Source: Nissolia schottii (lineage: Eukaryota > Streptophyta > Magnoliopsida > Fabales > Fabaceae). Taken from it: a stretch of DNA of 64,000 nucleotides. The position numbers and the translations under genes are program-made. The DNA is taken from positions 626,191 to 690,190 of the forward strand of contig QANU01101148.1 of assembly GCA_003254905.1 (NCBI GenBank), in the 5' to 3' direction. Positions 23,887-34,140 of this stretch are shown piece after piece; the first letter of the stretch is position 1, and the number at the start of each line of letters is the position of its first letter. The notes under the pieces were generated by a model. That model was given only the letters and a program-made list of their open reading frames with translations. It was not told where the DNA came from and searched no databases.

Positions 23887-25360
23887 CTTTTAGTTGATTA
23901 TTGGTCTTGAAACACTCAAAACCCAACTCAATGTAGTCTAACACGACTTTACACTTTTGTAACCCAAATTAGAGGCATAATCACACTTCACTATATAAAT
24001 TCGTAACTAATTGCTGAAGAAAACAACTAAAGATAATTCTTATTGGAGAGTTATCACCCCTTTCCATATGAAATAGACAAGTAGAAACCCCATTTATCAA
24101 CATTGGCATAGATGCAGATAAGAAACAAATTCGAAGCCAAATTCTCCATCGCAACCCAAACTCCACACTCTGCAGCGTATCATCGACAAACGACCACTTT
24201 ACTATATCATAAACTTTATGAAAATCTAGTTTAATCAATATAGCTAATTTTTTTTGTAATTTTTACGCCATTGATCAGCTTCACACATAATGAGGGCCCC
24301 ATCCAAAATTTGTCGGTTCAGCTACAAAAGCACTATGTGTTTCATTCACCTGATGTGGTAACATAGTTTTTAGCCTCCCAACACAAATTTTAGAAATGAC
24401 CTTGTAGAGGCACCCAACCATGCTAATTGGGAAAAAGTCAGTGATCTCACATGTCCCATCAATCGTGGGAGATAATAACACAGACGTCATATTAGCAGTT
24501 TTTTTAGCTCGCATTTATGTAAAAGTCCAAAACTTCATTACAAAAAGCATCTTCAATTTTTGGCCACATTTGAAGAAAATTTGAAATTGAATTCATCCAC
24601 CCCGAAGCCTTTGTAGGGTTACACGTCCATACATGATTTTTTTTTTTTTTTTTTTAAATTTTGTAGCAATTATTTCTAAATGCTCTGCCTGTTGTTCAAA
24701 TAACATGGTCAATAGGCCCAAGAGAATGTTCATACATGGTCCTCCTTATAATCTTTATAGAGATCTTTAAAGAAATTTATGAATTCTTTTTTTTATTATT
24801 ATTATTATTAAGCTTGGTTTTTTGAACTCTTTTTTGCCTACTTTCAATGAGAATGAGCTTTTTCCAATTATTAATGTGTAGATGTAGCCAACGTATCAAA
24901 ATATATAGTGTAGCGAGCGATCCATCTCCCTAGCAAACTTAGCTCTGGCTGGACATCTGCTTCCAATAATCATCCTTCCTACTTCCTACCATACCATTTA
25001 TGTTGTTGAGACATTAACGATGACTTACAACTGAGAGCCGTTTCATCCACATTTCCACTCTCAATAATATTAATTTAATTTATCATCCATCTTCCCAAAG
25101 TCGTTTTTATTCGATACCCGAATCGGCTCCTGCAGCAACCTCAATTTCTCATGAATGTGTTTCCTCCCTAACTTTTTCCAATCAGCTTCCACTAATTTAG
25201 AGAATCCCTCATGTGAGAACCACATTTCAAGGGACCTGAAATGGTTTTGGGCCCATATTTGTGCCAGCTTCTTCAAGGCGCAGTTTAAGCCACGTACCTT
25301 GAGGTTAGAAAATTTTAGAAGCCATTCGGCATCCACCATAACCATGTCAACTTAATTATC

Positions 25361-25882
25361 AACTTACTCACTAATTTTATGAACGATACTTGATACTTTT
25401 AGGAGCAAAATATGAATAAAGATGACAAGTGTAAGTGTGACTCATAAAAGTAAGTCAGTTGATAAATAAATTAATGAATTATTATGTCTTCCAAGCCATT
25501 TTCATTGAGTAATTGGTATATTTTTTAAAATAACAATTAAGTGAATATTTTTTGTGAATGCAACATGAATCCGATTCAACCGATCAAATGGCAAATTCCA
25601 GATAAATGTGTTAAACTATTCTTTGATAATGAAAAAGGAAAAAGAAAATAGTTGCTTCTAAAGCAAAGAAAAGTTGTTATTTTATATTATTTAGTTTGTA
25701 ATGCTTTAATTTTTGTTATTATTTTAATACATTATTAAAATACTAAACATTAAATAATTCATAATAACAATTTTTTATTTTGTGATCACCTTAACGTTTT
25801 AATAGTGTGTTAGTTAGTGCTAGCATGTGGAAATTGCATGTGAATATTTCTCATGTAGAACGTAGTTTAAAATGAGAATACA
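25361..25882. other. AT-rich spacer
   Basis: No gene or defined repeat was seen between the LINE remnant and the CACTA element. Confidence 0.5.
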
Positions 25883-27489
25883 CACTACTAGAAAAAACAC
25901 TCTTTAACAGAGAATATTTTATCTAACCCAAATTATTGGTGGATTAATCTGTCGGTAACATAACACTTGAAATTGTTATTGGAATCAATTACCAACGAAT
26001 TAATTCGTCAGTAATTAATTCAAATAAAATGAAATTTGAGTTTTGAATTGAGCACGATGCTAGCTGATTCACATGTTTTTTTTTTTTTTTTTTTACAATT
26101 GTATGTATTCCGCATGTTTTTATTCATTAGAAGTATACGCTCCAACCATTAGGCCACGGCATATTATTGTGTTCTAATGGTGCTATATATATGTGTGTGT
26201 ATATATATATTGAGCTTCTTTCTTTATTTTTTTTTTCTTTCAAATTTTAGTTATTCATTAATCTTAGACTAATTATAATTACAATGCTACTTAAAATTGA
26301 TAATCGTCTTTTAACATTTATGTTTACTTTTTTATAATGTAATGTCAACTTTTCATTTTATATATCCAAAAATAATTTATGTTCTTCTACATTATGAAGG
26401 ATTAAGGATATAATTGCCTATGTACAAAAGAAAATTGTATCGCGAGTAAACCAATTATATTAATCTTTATGAGTATTGATTACATTTTGATATGTAATAA
26501 AACTTATGAATTAATTAAAAAATGGTGTCGAAGGAAGAACCTAAAAGGTGTGTGTATATATATATATATCATAACATTTGCAATGACTTAATCTTTGTAG
26601 AGTAATAATTATGTAAAAAATTTAAAATGCTCAATAATAATTAAAATACTACTAATATTATGCACATGCACGGTTATGCAGAAACCATGGTGAATCATGG
26701 TGTAGAAGCTCGAGCTTCATGGTGAGAAATCAGAGAAAAGAGAGTGAGGGAAAAGAAGAGAAAAGAAACTGAATTTGTCACATGTATTCTCTAATTCACA
26801 TTACAATGAATCAAGAAGGAAGTTTATATACATCCAAGTGTAATGAAATTCAAATGTAAAATGAAATAAATGCTAAATTAAATTATAGATCATTATATGA
26901 TCATTTGTAACAAACTTTAACTAATCTATAACCAACTTTAACTAACTATGCCAAGTCATGTGGCTTGTCATTCAAGTAACTAATTAATCCAAACACACTT
27001 CTGGGTAAAGAGCTTTATAACTAAAATCTTTAGCTTATTATTTTTAATTTTAAAAGTAATATTACGTTAAAATATAGTTAACATATCTATTAATTATTTT
27101 AACTTGTCCCTTAGAAAAGAAGTTTAGAGAAATAAATAAAAGAAAATGTCATTTTTCTTTAAGTATAATTTATCTTTTAATTAAATTTTTTTGATAAATT
27201 ATCAATGGATATATCTGTCAATAAAGTTCTATTTATTTATTTTTTTAAATTAATAAATTATTAGTGGATATATCTATCGATAATGTCCTATCTAAATTTT
27301 TTTAAAAAATAATAATTAACGATGAATATATCTGCCAGTAATTAATTGTGGTCACTTGACGTTACAAATTATTGGTGAAAATAGTGACAAATTTGATTTG
27401 GCATATTTCATGGTCCGAGTTAAAAAAAATCATTCGCCGGTAAATCCCCCAATAAAATCTGTTGGTAGAGAACAATTTTTGTAGTAATG
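25883..27489. mobile_element. Non-autonomous CACTA (En/Spm-type) element, 1607 bp
   Basis: The left end reads CACTACTAGAAAAAA and the right end reads TTTTTGTAGTAATG, the inverse with small changes. Both flanks carry the 3-bp target duplication ACA (25880-25882 and 27490-27492), as expected for CACTA elements. Subterminal sequence contains repeated short motifs around GGTGGATTAATC and GGATATATCTGTC, in keeping with transposase-binding subterminal repeats. No transposase frame is present. An LTR-like block sits inside at 26677-26995. Confidence 0.8.
26677..26995 (-). mobile_element. Solo-LTR-like fossil inside the CACTA element
   Basis: On the minus strand this reads TGTTTGGATTAATTAG..., with a TATATAAAC box, a CT-rich leader and a TG...CA frame ending in TTTCTGCA. 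This is the usual look of a Copia-type LTR. I found no clear target duplication, so the borders are tentative. Confidence 0.35.
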
Positions 27490-28664
27490 ACAATCAAGTT
27501 GAATTTCAATGTCATACTCCCACTATTATTTTAGTTGTCTACTTTTCTATTTTTGTATTTTTACAAATGTTTATTCACTTTCTAAATTTATACCACATTA
27601 ACTATTTTTTTTATACCATACTCCTATTAAATAAATACTCTCTCTCTCATGTTTATATACCACCAATAACTACAATTATTCTCATTATCTCTATATTAAA
27701 TAAGGATAATTGTATAAAATATTATCAACTTTTCTTTACTTTCATAATTTTCAATCATTTATTTAATACCCGCACACAACTCAAAGTTCACAAGTAAAAA
27801 AAAAACGAGGCAGTAAATATATTATCAGATTGTAATTTTGACTGTTAGCTCTGATAAATAGTTTAATATATTTTGCTAAAGTGTATTTTAAAAGTACAGA
27901 TGAAAAAGAAAATTAAAAGATTGAATAAAATGAAAATATTTGTCCATATTATATTAATTATATTGTTAGGTTCTTCCTACTACTATTTTGACGAGAATTT
28001 TATGGCCAAAAACACTTTCATTAAACCTACTTCATTTGAATTCACTAAATCGTTCACAATTTAAATTTCAGATTTTTCTGCACATATTTCACTTGACCTC
28101 TCCAAATCTTATCTAAATTATATTTTAAATTTCACTAAACTTATTCTACTTCACCCACTAAATTTGTCCTAATTCAAAATCAACATTCTCATATATTGCA
28201 AATACCAAAAGAAAAACTAAAATAATCTATATTAATTAAATGTTTGAGTTTTTTCCACCATTACCTTAAAAAAATTTCCTGCCTAAGCCTAATTCAATAA
28301 ATTGTGTTAAAAATACATTCACCAATATTAAAAGTCTATCTCATACTCTAAACTTGAATACACACGATCACACAAAATAATATCTTTATCACTCAAATAA
28401 AATACTAACATGTATTGTTGCTATTCACGAAACATGCCTATTTTTTTCCTACACATTATTATTAGGAAGACTTTGATCATGAGCAAAGAAATAAAGCATT
28501 ATATAATTTCGAATGTTGTGCCTATTTTGTGGATGAAAGCTTTCCTTGCCCTCATTTTCAATATTAGTGTGATGTATCTTTATTTTTTTTTCAACTACGA
28601 TATTATATATGTAGTAAATAATTAGTAAACTTGAGCCTTGTATTTAAGTGAGCCAATAAATATA
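27490..28664. other. AT-rich intergenic DNA
   Basis: No convincing gene was seen. The open frames here (for example 27462-27797) are AT-driven and made of Ile/Phe/Leu/Tyr-rich, low-information sequence. Confidence 0.5.
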
Positions 28665-28891
28665 GAGTTCTGCTACACATGCACCAAAAATCATACACCA
28701 TACATACATCTCGTATTTATATACATAAAGTTTGTGTTTTAACTCATGCAATGTTTGTGCACTTAATTAAATACAGTTGAGAGTATCATTTACAAGTTTG
28801 TAATGTTTGTGCACTCATGAGAATAAAGTTTGTGTATTATTAGTGGTGTATGTATGGGTGTATGAAATTGCATATACATGTAGCATTTTTG
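28665..28891 (+). mobile_element. Mutator-type MITE, copy 1 (227 bp)
   Basis: Terminal inverted repeats match imperfectly (GAGTTCTGCTACACATG against CAAAAATGCTACATGTA read inward from the other end). The element is flanked by an exact 9-bp duplication, ATAAATATA, at 28656-28664 and 28892-28900. It has no coding capacity. A closely similar copy lies in the opposite orientation at 33253-33478. Confidence 0.85.
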
Positions 28892-29072
28892 ATAAATATA
28901 ATAGTCATGATTCATCAATATTTATAGTTGTTATATTTCCCCCTTGAATTAATGAGGGGAAAATTGGTATTTATATAAATTGTCTTTCAAAAACAACTAA
29001 CTGGAGAAGTCTAATTGTAGCATTAGAACATCTTGCTCCCTCCTATATAGCTAGACAAAACATTAAATTTAA

Positions 29073-29583
29073 ATCGGTGATTTCTACGACATCTTGGCAT
29101 TTGAGAGGGTTTCAATATCCTTTTTAAGTTGGCACCACCCAAAGAGTGATATGTGTTGAAAAATCCTTTTGTCATTGACCCATAATTCATGTTAGTTCAA
29201 ATGGCTCCTCATGGGCATTATATGAAGGCTGAGTGTGCGGCCGCAAGTAGAAAAGAGGCAACTTGACAAAGATTAGTGGGAGATGAAAGTTTCCATCCCA
29301 TATCCATGGAGGCAAAACTTTCTCCCCCATACTTGCCCTGACACAAGTATTATCTACAAGTGCAGGTAAAATTGCCATTCCCAGCCACCGCGATCCTTGT
29401 ACTCTACTTGCGGCCGTACACCCGACCTTAGCATAATGACCATGAGGAACCATTTGAGCTGATATGGATTGCGGGTCAATAACAAAAGAGGGATTTTTCA
29501 ACACATGTCACTCTTTAAATGGTGTCAACTAAAAAGGATATTGGAACACTCTCAAATGTCAAGATACCTTAGCAATCACCAAT
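29073..29583. mobile_element. Foldback element (~510 bp) with ~190-bp inverted arms
   Basis: The left arm (about 29073-29260) and right arm (about 29385-29583) are inverted copies. Both carry CATTTGAGAG, CAATATCCTTTTTA, GTGTTGAAAAATCC and a GCGGCCG...CAAGTAGA block. The centre is richer in G+C than the flanks. The ends read AAT(C/T)GGTGATT. No clear target duplication was fixed and no coding frame is convincing. The element lies 260 bp past the stop codon of the MYB5-like gene. Confidence 0.7.
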
Positions 29584-29842
29584 TAATACAATATTAGAAC
29601 ACATCAACTAAACAGGTTTGGTTTGTATGCAACAAAAACAACAAGAAGGAGGCAAACGTGTCCCCCACAATACAGCACATCCACAACTAAAATACAGCAT
29701 ACACACACACACACATATATATATGCATGGCACGACATCACAAATACGTACATACATAATAGTTGATGAAAAAATTAAGCAAGTGCATTCACTCAACATG
29801 CAACAGATACATGAGAAATGGTGCTGTTTGTGGTGACCATGA

Positions 29843-31131
29843 TCAACCCCTCTTGGCGTTGGGGTCGCTTCGGGTCAAAGTAGCAGCAGGCACGAGCAGC
29901 GGCGGTTCCCAAGAACAAGCAAGGCCATAATCTGGCGGTGCAGATGATGCAGCAGCGGAGATCGAAATGAAAGCATCGTGATGGTGATGATCAGAAGGCA
30001 ATATAGCAATGTCATTTGGAGGCTCCGATGATTGAAGCGAAGCAAAAGCATCGTCGTTGATCAAGGAGTTGAGGAAGGAGGAGAATACGTCGTTCATGTC
30101 ATCATTATCATAATCCCCAATATTGTTGACGACGTTGTTGTCGCTCTTGATAATGGAGTGGTCCATTGCAGAAGCAGCTGGCGCATCAAGATTAATGTCA
30201 AAGGCATTGTCCAAGTGATCATGTTGGGTGGTAGCGTTAATCTTGGGATCGAATTCTTGGTTTGCTTCAAGAACGAGATGATCGGGAATAGAAGGGTTAT
30301 TGTAGTTGGCATTGGTGATTGTTGGAAGATATGATTTTATGGATGAAGGATTAGAAGGTAGGGTAGTGGTAATAGCAGCGGAGGGGAGAGGCTTGTGGGT
30401 CCTGGGATCAATCCCTTGGCTTATGAGCTTCTTGCTCAGATGTGTGTTCCAATAGTTCTTTATCTCATTATCCGTTCTCCCTGGTATTCTCCCGGCTATC
30501 AGAGACCACCTGCATGTATATATGTTAATTACATCAACACAAGTATATATAGATATATGGTAACCGCAGCTAGCTAGCTAACCCTAAGCACGGTCAATAA
30601 TAAATAAAAGCAAGAGAAACCCTAGTTAAAGGGTAACGGATTTCTTCATATGATCAATCTTTATTCTTGTTCTTAAAGCAGCAGTGGATGGTGAGATTAA
30701 TATATATTGTAAATCAATTTTAATTAGCATATATATGAGATGATAGATGCGATCTAATCTAAATATATGATGAGTAATGTAGGTACGTACCGGTTGCCGA
30801 GGAGGCGGTGCAGGCGGAGGATGAGATCTTCCTCGTCGGGGGCGATCTGGCCGCGTTTGACGGAAGGGCGGAGGTAGTTCATCCAGCGGAGGCGGCAGCT
30901 CTTTCCGCAGCGGAGGAGGCCTGCTCTCTTGGGCAGCGTCCGCCACCGCCCTTCCCCTTCTCTCTTGATGTAACCGGCGAGCACCTCGTCCTCCTCCGGC
31001 GTCCACGGCCCTCTCTTCAGCCCTACCTTGCTGCAGCACGGCGTCGGAGCGCCGCTGCTCTTCTTCTTACTCGCTGCCGCTCTTGCTCTTGCTTGCAACG
31101 ATGACGACGGTGACGATGATGGGTTCCTCAT
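29843..31131 (-). CDS. MYB5: R2R3-MYB transcription factor, MYB5-like
   Basis: Two exons (30791-31131 and 29843-30509) join in frame to 335 residues. R2 spans about 39-88 ([15 protein letters not shown] ... [16 protein letters not shown]) and R3 about 92-139. The bHLH-binding signature [DE]Lx2[RK]x3Lx6Lx3R is intact at 102-121, so a partner of the TT8/GL3 type is expected. After R3 come the C1 motif ([14 protein letters not shown]) and, nearer the C terminus, [14 protein letters not shown], a C3-like motif. This set fits grape VvMYB5a/b and AtMYB5, which act in the nucleus on proanthocyanidin, seed-coat mucilage and trichome genes. Only the R3 intron is present; the usual R2 intron is absent. 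The start at MRNPSS follows family practice, but the frame stays open upstream to an ATG at 31284. Confidence 0.9.
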
Positions 31132-31455
31132 CTCAACCGGAGTTGATGTAAGTGCAGGATTGGAAAGGAAGAAAGAGGAGTGCTCAGAACTGAACAGTAT
31201 TTGAACAACAAAAAGGCTGCTTAATTTTTCATTCTTCTTTCTCTTATATCTTTGCCCTTTTGGTGCGCTGCACAGGAACACCAACTGAATTTCGGTACCA
31301 CGCGCTGAGTGACCAACGTGAGATCCACGCCTCGCCGTACAAACCCTTCTTGTCCTTACCCCAATGTATTCTTCTTTTGGGTATACTTTCTTTCATGCAA
31401 TTTTGAGGTGAAAATTAAGGACTACACTGTATCACACAGATAAGTTATAAGGTTC

Positions 31456-31459
<4 letters not shown>
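31132..31459 (-). promoter_or_regulatory. Upstream region of the MYB5-like gene
   Basis: This is the 5' flank of the minus-strand gene. The first ~150 bases continue the open frame, so the 5' UTR and start codon cannot be told apart by frame alone. No single promoter element stands out. Confidence 0.35.

Positions 31460-31489
<30 letters not shown>
31460..31489. repeat. (GA)n microsatellite
   Basis: This is an uninterrupted AG/GA dinucleotide run of about 30 bases, roughly 330 bp upstream of the MYB5-like start codon. Confidence 0.95.
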
Positions 31490-31492
<3 letters not shown>

Positions 31493-31569
31493 TGTAAATT
31501 TTAGTCTAGAGAGTGCACCAACTATTTATATATGTGGTAAAAGAGTACCATTTAAGCTTAATGAAATTT

Positions 31570-32020
31570 TTTACCACATAATTAGAAGAGTAATAATGTT
31601 AGATGAAACTGAGTGAGGAGTGATAATAATCTAATAAGAAAATAAATTTAATGTTGTGGAAATGAGAATGTTGTATTGGATGAGTATAAATATATTAGAC
31701 AAGATAAAATTATGAATAAGTATTAAACAAAAAGTTGGTATCGTAGAAAAGATGATAAAATCTCTCTTAAGATAGTTTGAACATATGAGAAGAAGACCTA
31801 AGAAAATCTTAGTAAAGAGAGTAGATCAACAATCAGATAACTTATTAGTTAGAAACAGATAAAGACCTAAAAAAATTATAAATTAAACTATTAAAAGAAA
31901 TTTAGAGGTTAATAATTTAAATGTAAATATAGTCCTTAATAAAATATTAATATGATATCATCTTATTCATATAACCTAACACACACAGTGGACAAGATTT
32001 TGTTGTATTTTTTTTCTTCG
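31570..32020 (+). mobile_element. 3' end of an RTE-clade LINE (dead)
   Basis: On the plus strand the conceptual reading follows the C-terminal end of plant RTE-type LINEs: MRMLYWMS, then KQKVGIV, RWFxHMRRRP-like sequence, a V-x-R-V-D-Q block and R-x-RPKKxI. It ends near GTGGACAAGATTTTGTTG, as RTE elements do. Several in-frame stops show it is inactive. The 5' part is missing, as is usual for LINE insertions. Confidence 0.65.
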
Positions 32021-32143
32021 ATCTAAAATGATGATTAAATCTCTCTAGTACCTTATTTGAGACTCGGGTTTGTGTTAGGGACCATACTTTTTTCCGCAGT
32101 ATGATTAAATCAACTTTAAGAATCAACTTGAGAAATTTTTCTT

Positions 32144-32720
32144 GTGTTTGAGAAGGAATATTTTCTCCCTCACCAAGTAGTTTTGGCGCAAGCTACTTCA
32201 TCTTTCTCCAACTCCTTTGGTCTTTTGAATAGGGACCAGGATCCATTAACAAGGACTGTGGCATCAACCATAGCGATGTGGAAACCTCCAAGTGGGACAT
32301 TAGTAAAGATGAATTCTGATGCAGCGGTGATAGGCCACGAATTATTATGGGGCCTGGGAGTTAATGTCTTTAGAGATGGAGAGGGAAATATTCTAGCCAC
32401 AACAATGAGAGGGAAATAATAAGCTGCTATGTGCATGAGGTTTGGTCTTTCCCTTGTAAGTAAGCGACCACTGTTTTCGGAACTTGAAGGCTGAATCGGA
32501 TTGCCCCGAATTGATTCAGAATTTGAAGAAGCCATCTAACTGCGCCACTTATTTTGATATGTTGCTTTGGGACTGTCATCAAATGCAACAGGGATTGTCA
32601 TCTATTGTTTTTATGCATGTAGATAGTGGCTCATGGATTTGATTACTAAATCTTGTGTCTGATTTTCATTAACGAAGCTCCCTCGTCAATGTGTACCAAC
32701 GCGTTACAACTTACAAAGGT
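32144..32720 (+). pseudogene. RNase H-domain remnant, LINE-derived
   Basis: The frame 32144-32419 includes WKPPSGTLVKMNSDAAV and FRDGEGNILATTM, the start of the plant RVT_3 RNase H fold. Sequence beyond its stop continues the fold in other frames (ESDCPELIQNLKKPSNC near 32490, and SIVFMHVDSGSW). At least two disabling changes are visible. This domain is common at the end of plant LINEs. No 5' part was found next to it. Confidence 0.65.
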
Positions 32721-33252
32721 TGAGTGACCTTAATTTCATCTTTGGAAAAGATACCTTGGAAAAGATACCTATGTCCACTGTACAAGTTTTCTCAAGTGTG
32801 AAATGATAGAAGAAAAAAAAATTCCATTAGATAAAATTAATTCAAAACATGTGAGACTAATAGTGTTATTTTTTTTTTAACCTTTTTTTTAGACTAATAG
32901 CATTAATTTCTGTATCTGTAAATCTGTTTGATCTGTGTACCTAATAGCATGATTTTGTATTTCTAGTCCTATATTAAGCATTTTCAGTGGTACTCGCTAA
33001 TAATTTATCTTATGAGCACATCTATCACTTTACGTGGCCATCTTATCGTATTATACCCATCAAAACTATGCGCATCATCCTTTTTATAAAAGGTACTATG
33101 TACAACCGTTTGTGTTTGGGGTTAGCAAAGCAAAATACTATGTACACCACAAAGTTTCTTAACAACGAAGGATATACATGACAATGACTACTCGTTAATG
33201 GTCAAAGGTTGTACTAATTGATTGAATGAAAGTATAGGCTTCATTTTCAGAT
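32721..33252. other. AT-rich spacer
   Basis: Nothing recognisable was seen between the RNase H remnant and the second MITE copy. Confidence 0.5.
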
Positions 33253-33478
33253 AAAAATCTTACATGTATACCCAATTTCATACATCTATACATACACTAT
33301 TAGTAATACACAAACTTTATTCTCACGAGTGCACAAACATTACAAACTTGTAAATGATACTCTCAACTGTACTTAATTAAGTACACAAACATTACATAAG
33401 TTAAAATACAAACTTTGTGTATATAAGTACGATGTGTATGTATGGTGTATGATTTTTAGTGTACATTTAGCAGAACTC
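33253..33478 (-). mobile_element. Mutator-type MITE, copy 2 (inverted relative to copy 1)
   Basis: It is closely similar over its whole length to the copy at 28665-28891, but reversed. It has its own exact 9-bp duplication, TTTTCAGAT, at 33244-33252 and 33479-33487. The different duplication shows that it inserted independently. It has no coding capacity. Confidence 0.85.
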
Positions 33479-33666
33479 TTTTCAGATAGGTGACTCTCTT
33501 GATCCTCCGATAAATTAAATTGCTATACTGTTACTTTATTTTTTGATTCGTAAGGAAGTATAAATTCATAATTGAAGAAAAATAAATAGTTAACAATCTG
33601 CCAGAACTTGTATAAAAATAATATGGTATGAAAATTATCCTCTTTTAATTTACTCAATTGTTTTGC

Positions 33667-33703
33667 TTAATAATAATAATAATAGTAATAATAATAATAA
33701 TAA
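33667..33703. repeat. (ATA)n microsatellite
   Basis: This is an AAT/ATA trinucleotide run with one substitution. Confidence 0.9.
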
Positions 33704-34140
33704 ATATAATAAATTATGGCAACACTTTACATTATATAACACTACTCTTTAAATAATTTTGCTTTTTTTTTATTAAGTGTTAGATATCTGATAGGAAATA
33801 ATAATGTAGATATATTATATAGTTTTTTCTTTACGTGATAGATATATCATATAGTAGTAACTGTCTGAAAGTGATAAGAATGAATATTGATAGGAATATT
33901 TTATAATTTGTGTGTGAGTAACATGCAGAAAATAGAGAAAGTTCTAGAAGAGTTTAGTTTAGTATAAGTTTATCCCTTATTTAATTCTTTTATTTACTTA
34001 CCAGTTTTTACTTTCTGTAACAAATTGATGCTTTCATCCCTAAACTCTCTCGACCCACCACCATGGATACCACTGCAAACGCACCACAACGTGCTGCCAA
34101 CACCATCACAAATGGCCAAGCTCGACAAGATGCATTGTAA

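Larger units (their letters stand above)
18890..24056. mobile_element. LTR-type fossil (probably a solo LTR of ~1.3 kb) inside the LINE, itself split by a Copia element
   Basis: The sequence begins TGATGCGAATTTTGC and ends GAGAGTTATCA, and is bounded by an exact 5-bp duplication, CCCCT, at 18885-18889 and 24057-24061. Removing this block rejoins the LINE reading at its RGLRQGD motif. Without the Copia insertion (20059-23886) the block is about 1335 bp. It starts TG, ends CA, and has no coding part and no internal second copy of its start. This fits a solo LTR. The family is not recognised. Confidence 0.7.
17250..25360 (-). mobile_element. LINE (non-LTR retrotransposon) remnant, split by a nested LTR-type insertion
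   Basis: Read on the minus strand, 25345-25070 resembles the region before the reverse transcriptase (KLRLLQEPIRVSNK). Then comes the reverse transcriptase itself: FFPISMVGCLYKVISKICVGRLK at 24514-24281, and KLDFHKVYDIVKWSFVDD from 24238. The frame is cut at 24062 by an insertion. It resumes at 18889 with R-G-L-H-Q-V-D (the RGLRQGD motif), then the HLSHL-x-F-x-D-D block near 18760, TPFTYLGIPV near 18545, and zf-RVT-like sequence near 17800-17960. Many stops and frameshifts show it is dead. The 3' end near 17250 is approximate. Confidence 0.75.

Noticed and set aside
29187-29504. 105-codon minus-strand frame
   Set aside because: It runs across the foldback element and reflects its inverted arms. 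It has no recognisable protein features.
30808-31104. 98-codon plus-strand frame
   Set aside because: It is a shadow of the GC-rich first exon of the MYB5-like gene on the other strand.
33667-33703. Regularly spaced repeats that might suggest a CRISPR array
   Set aside because: It is a plain ATA microsatellite. CRISPR arrays are not expected in a plant nuclear genome, and no repeat-spacer pattern occurs anywhere in the window.
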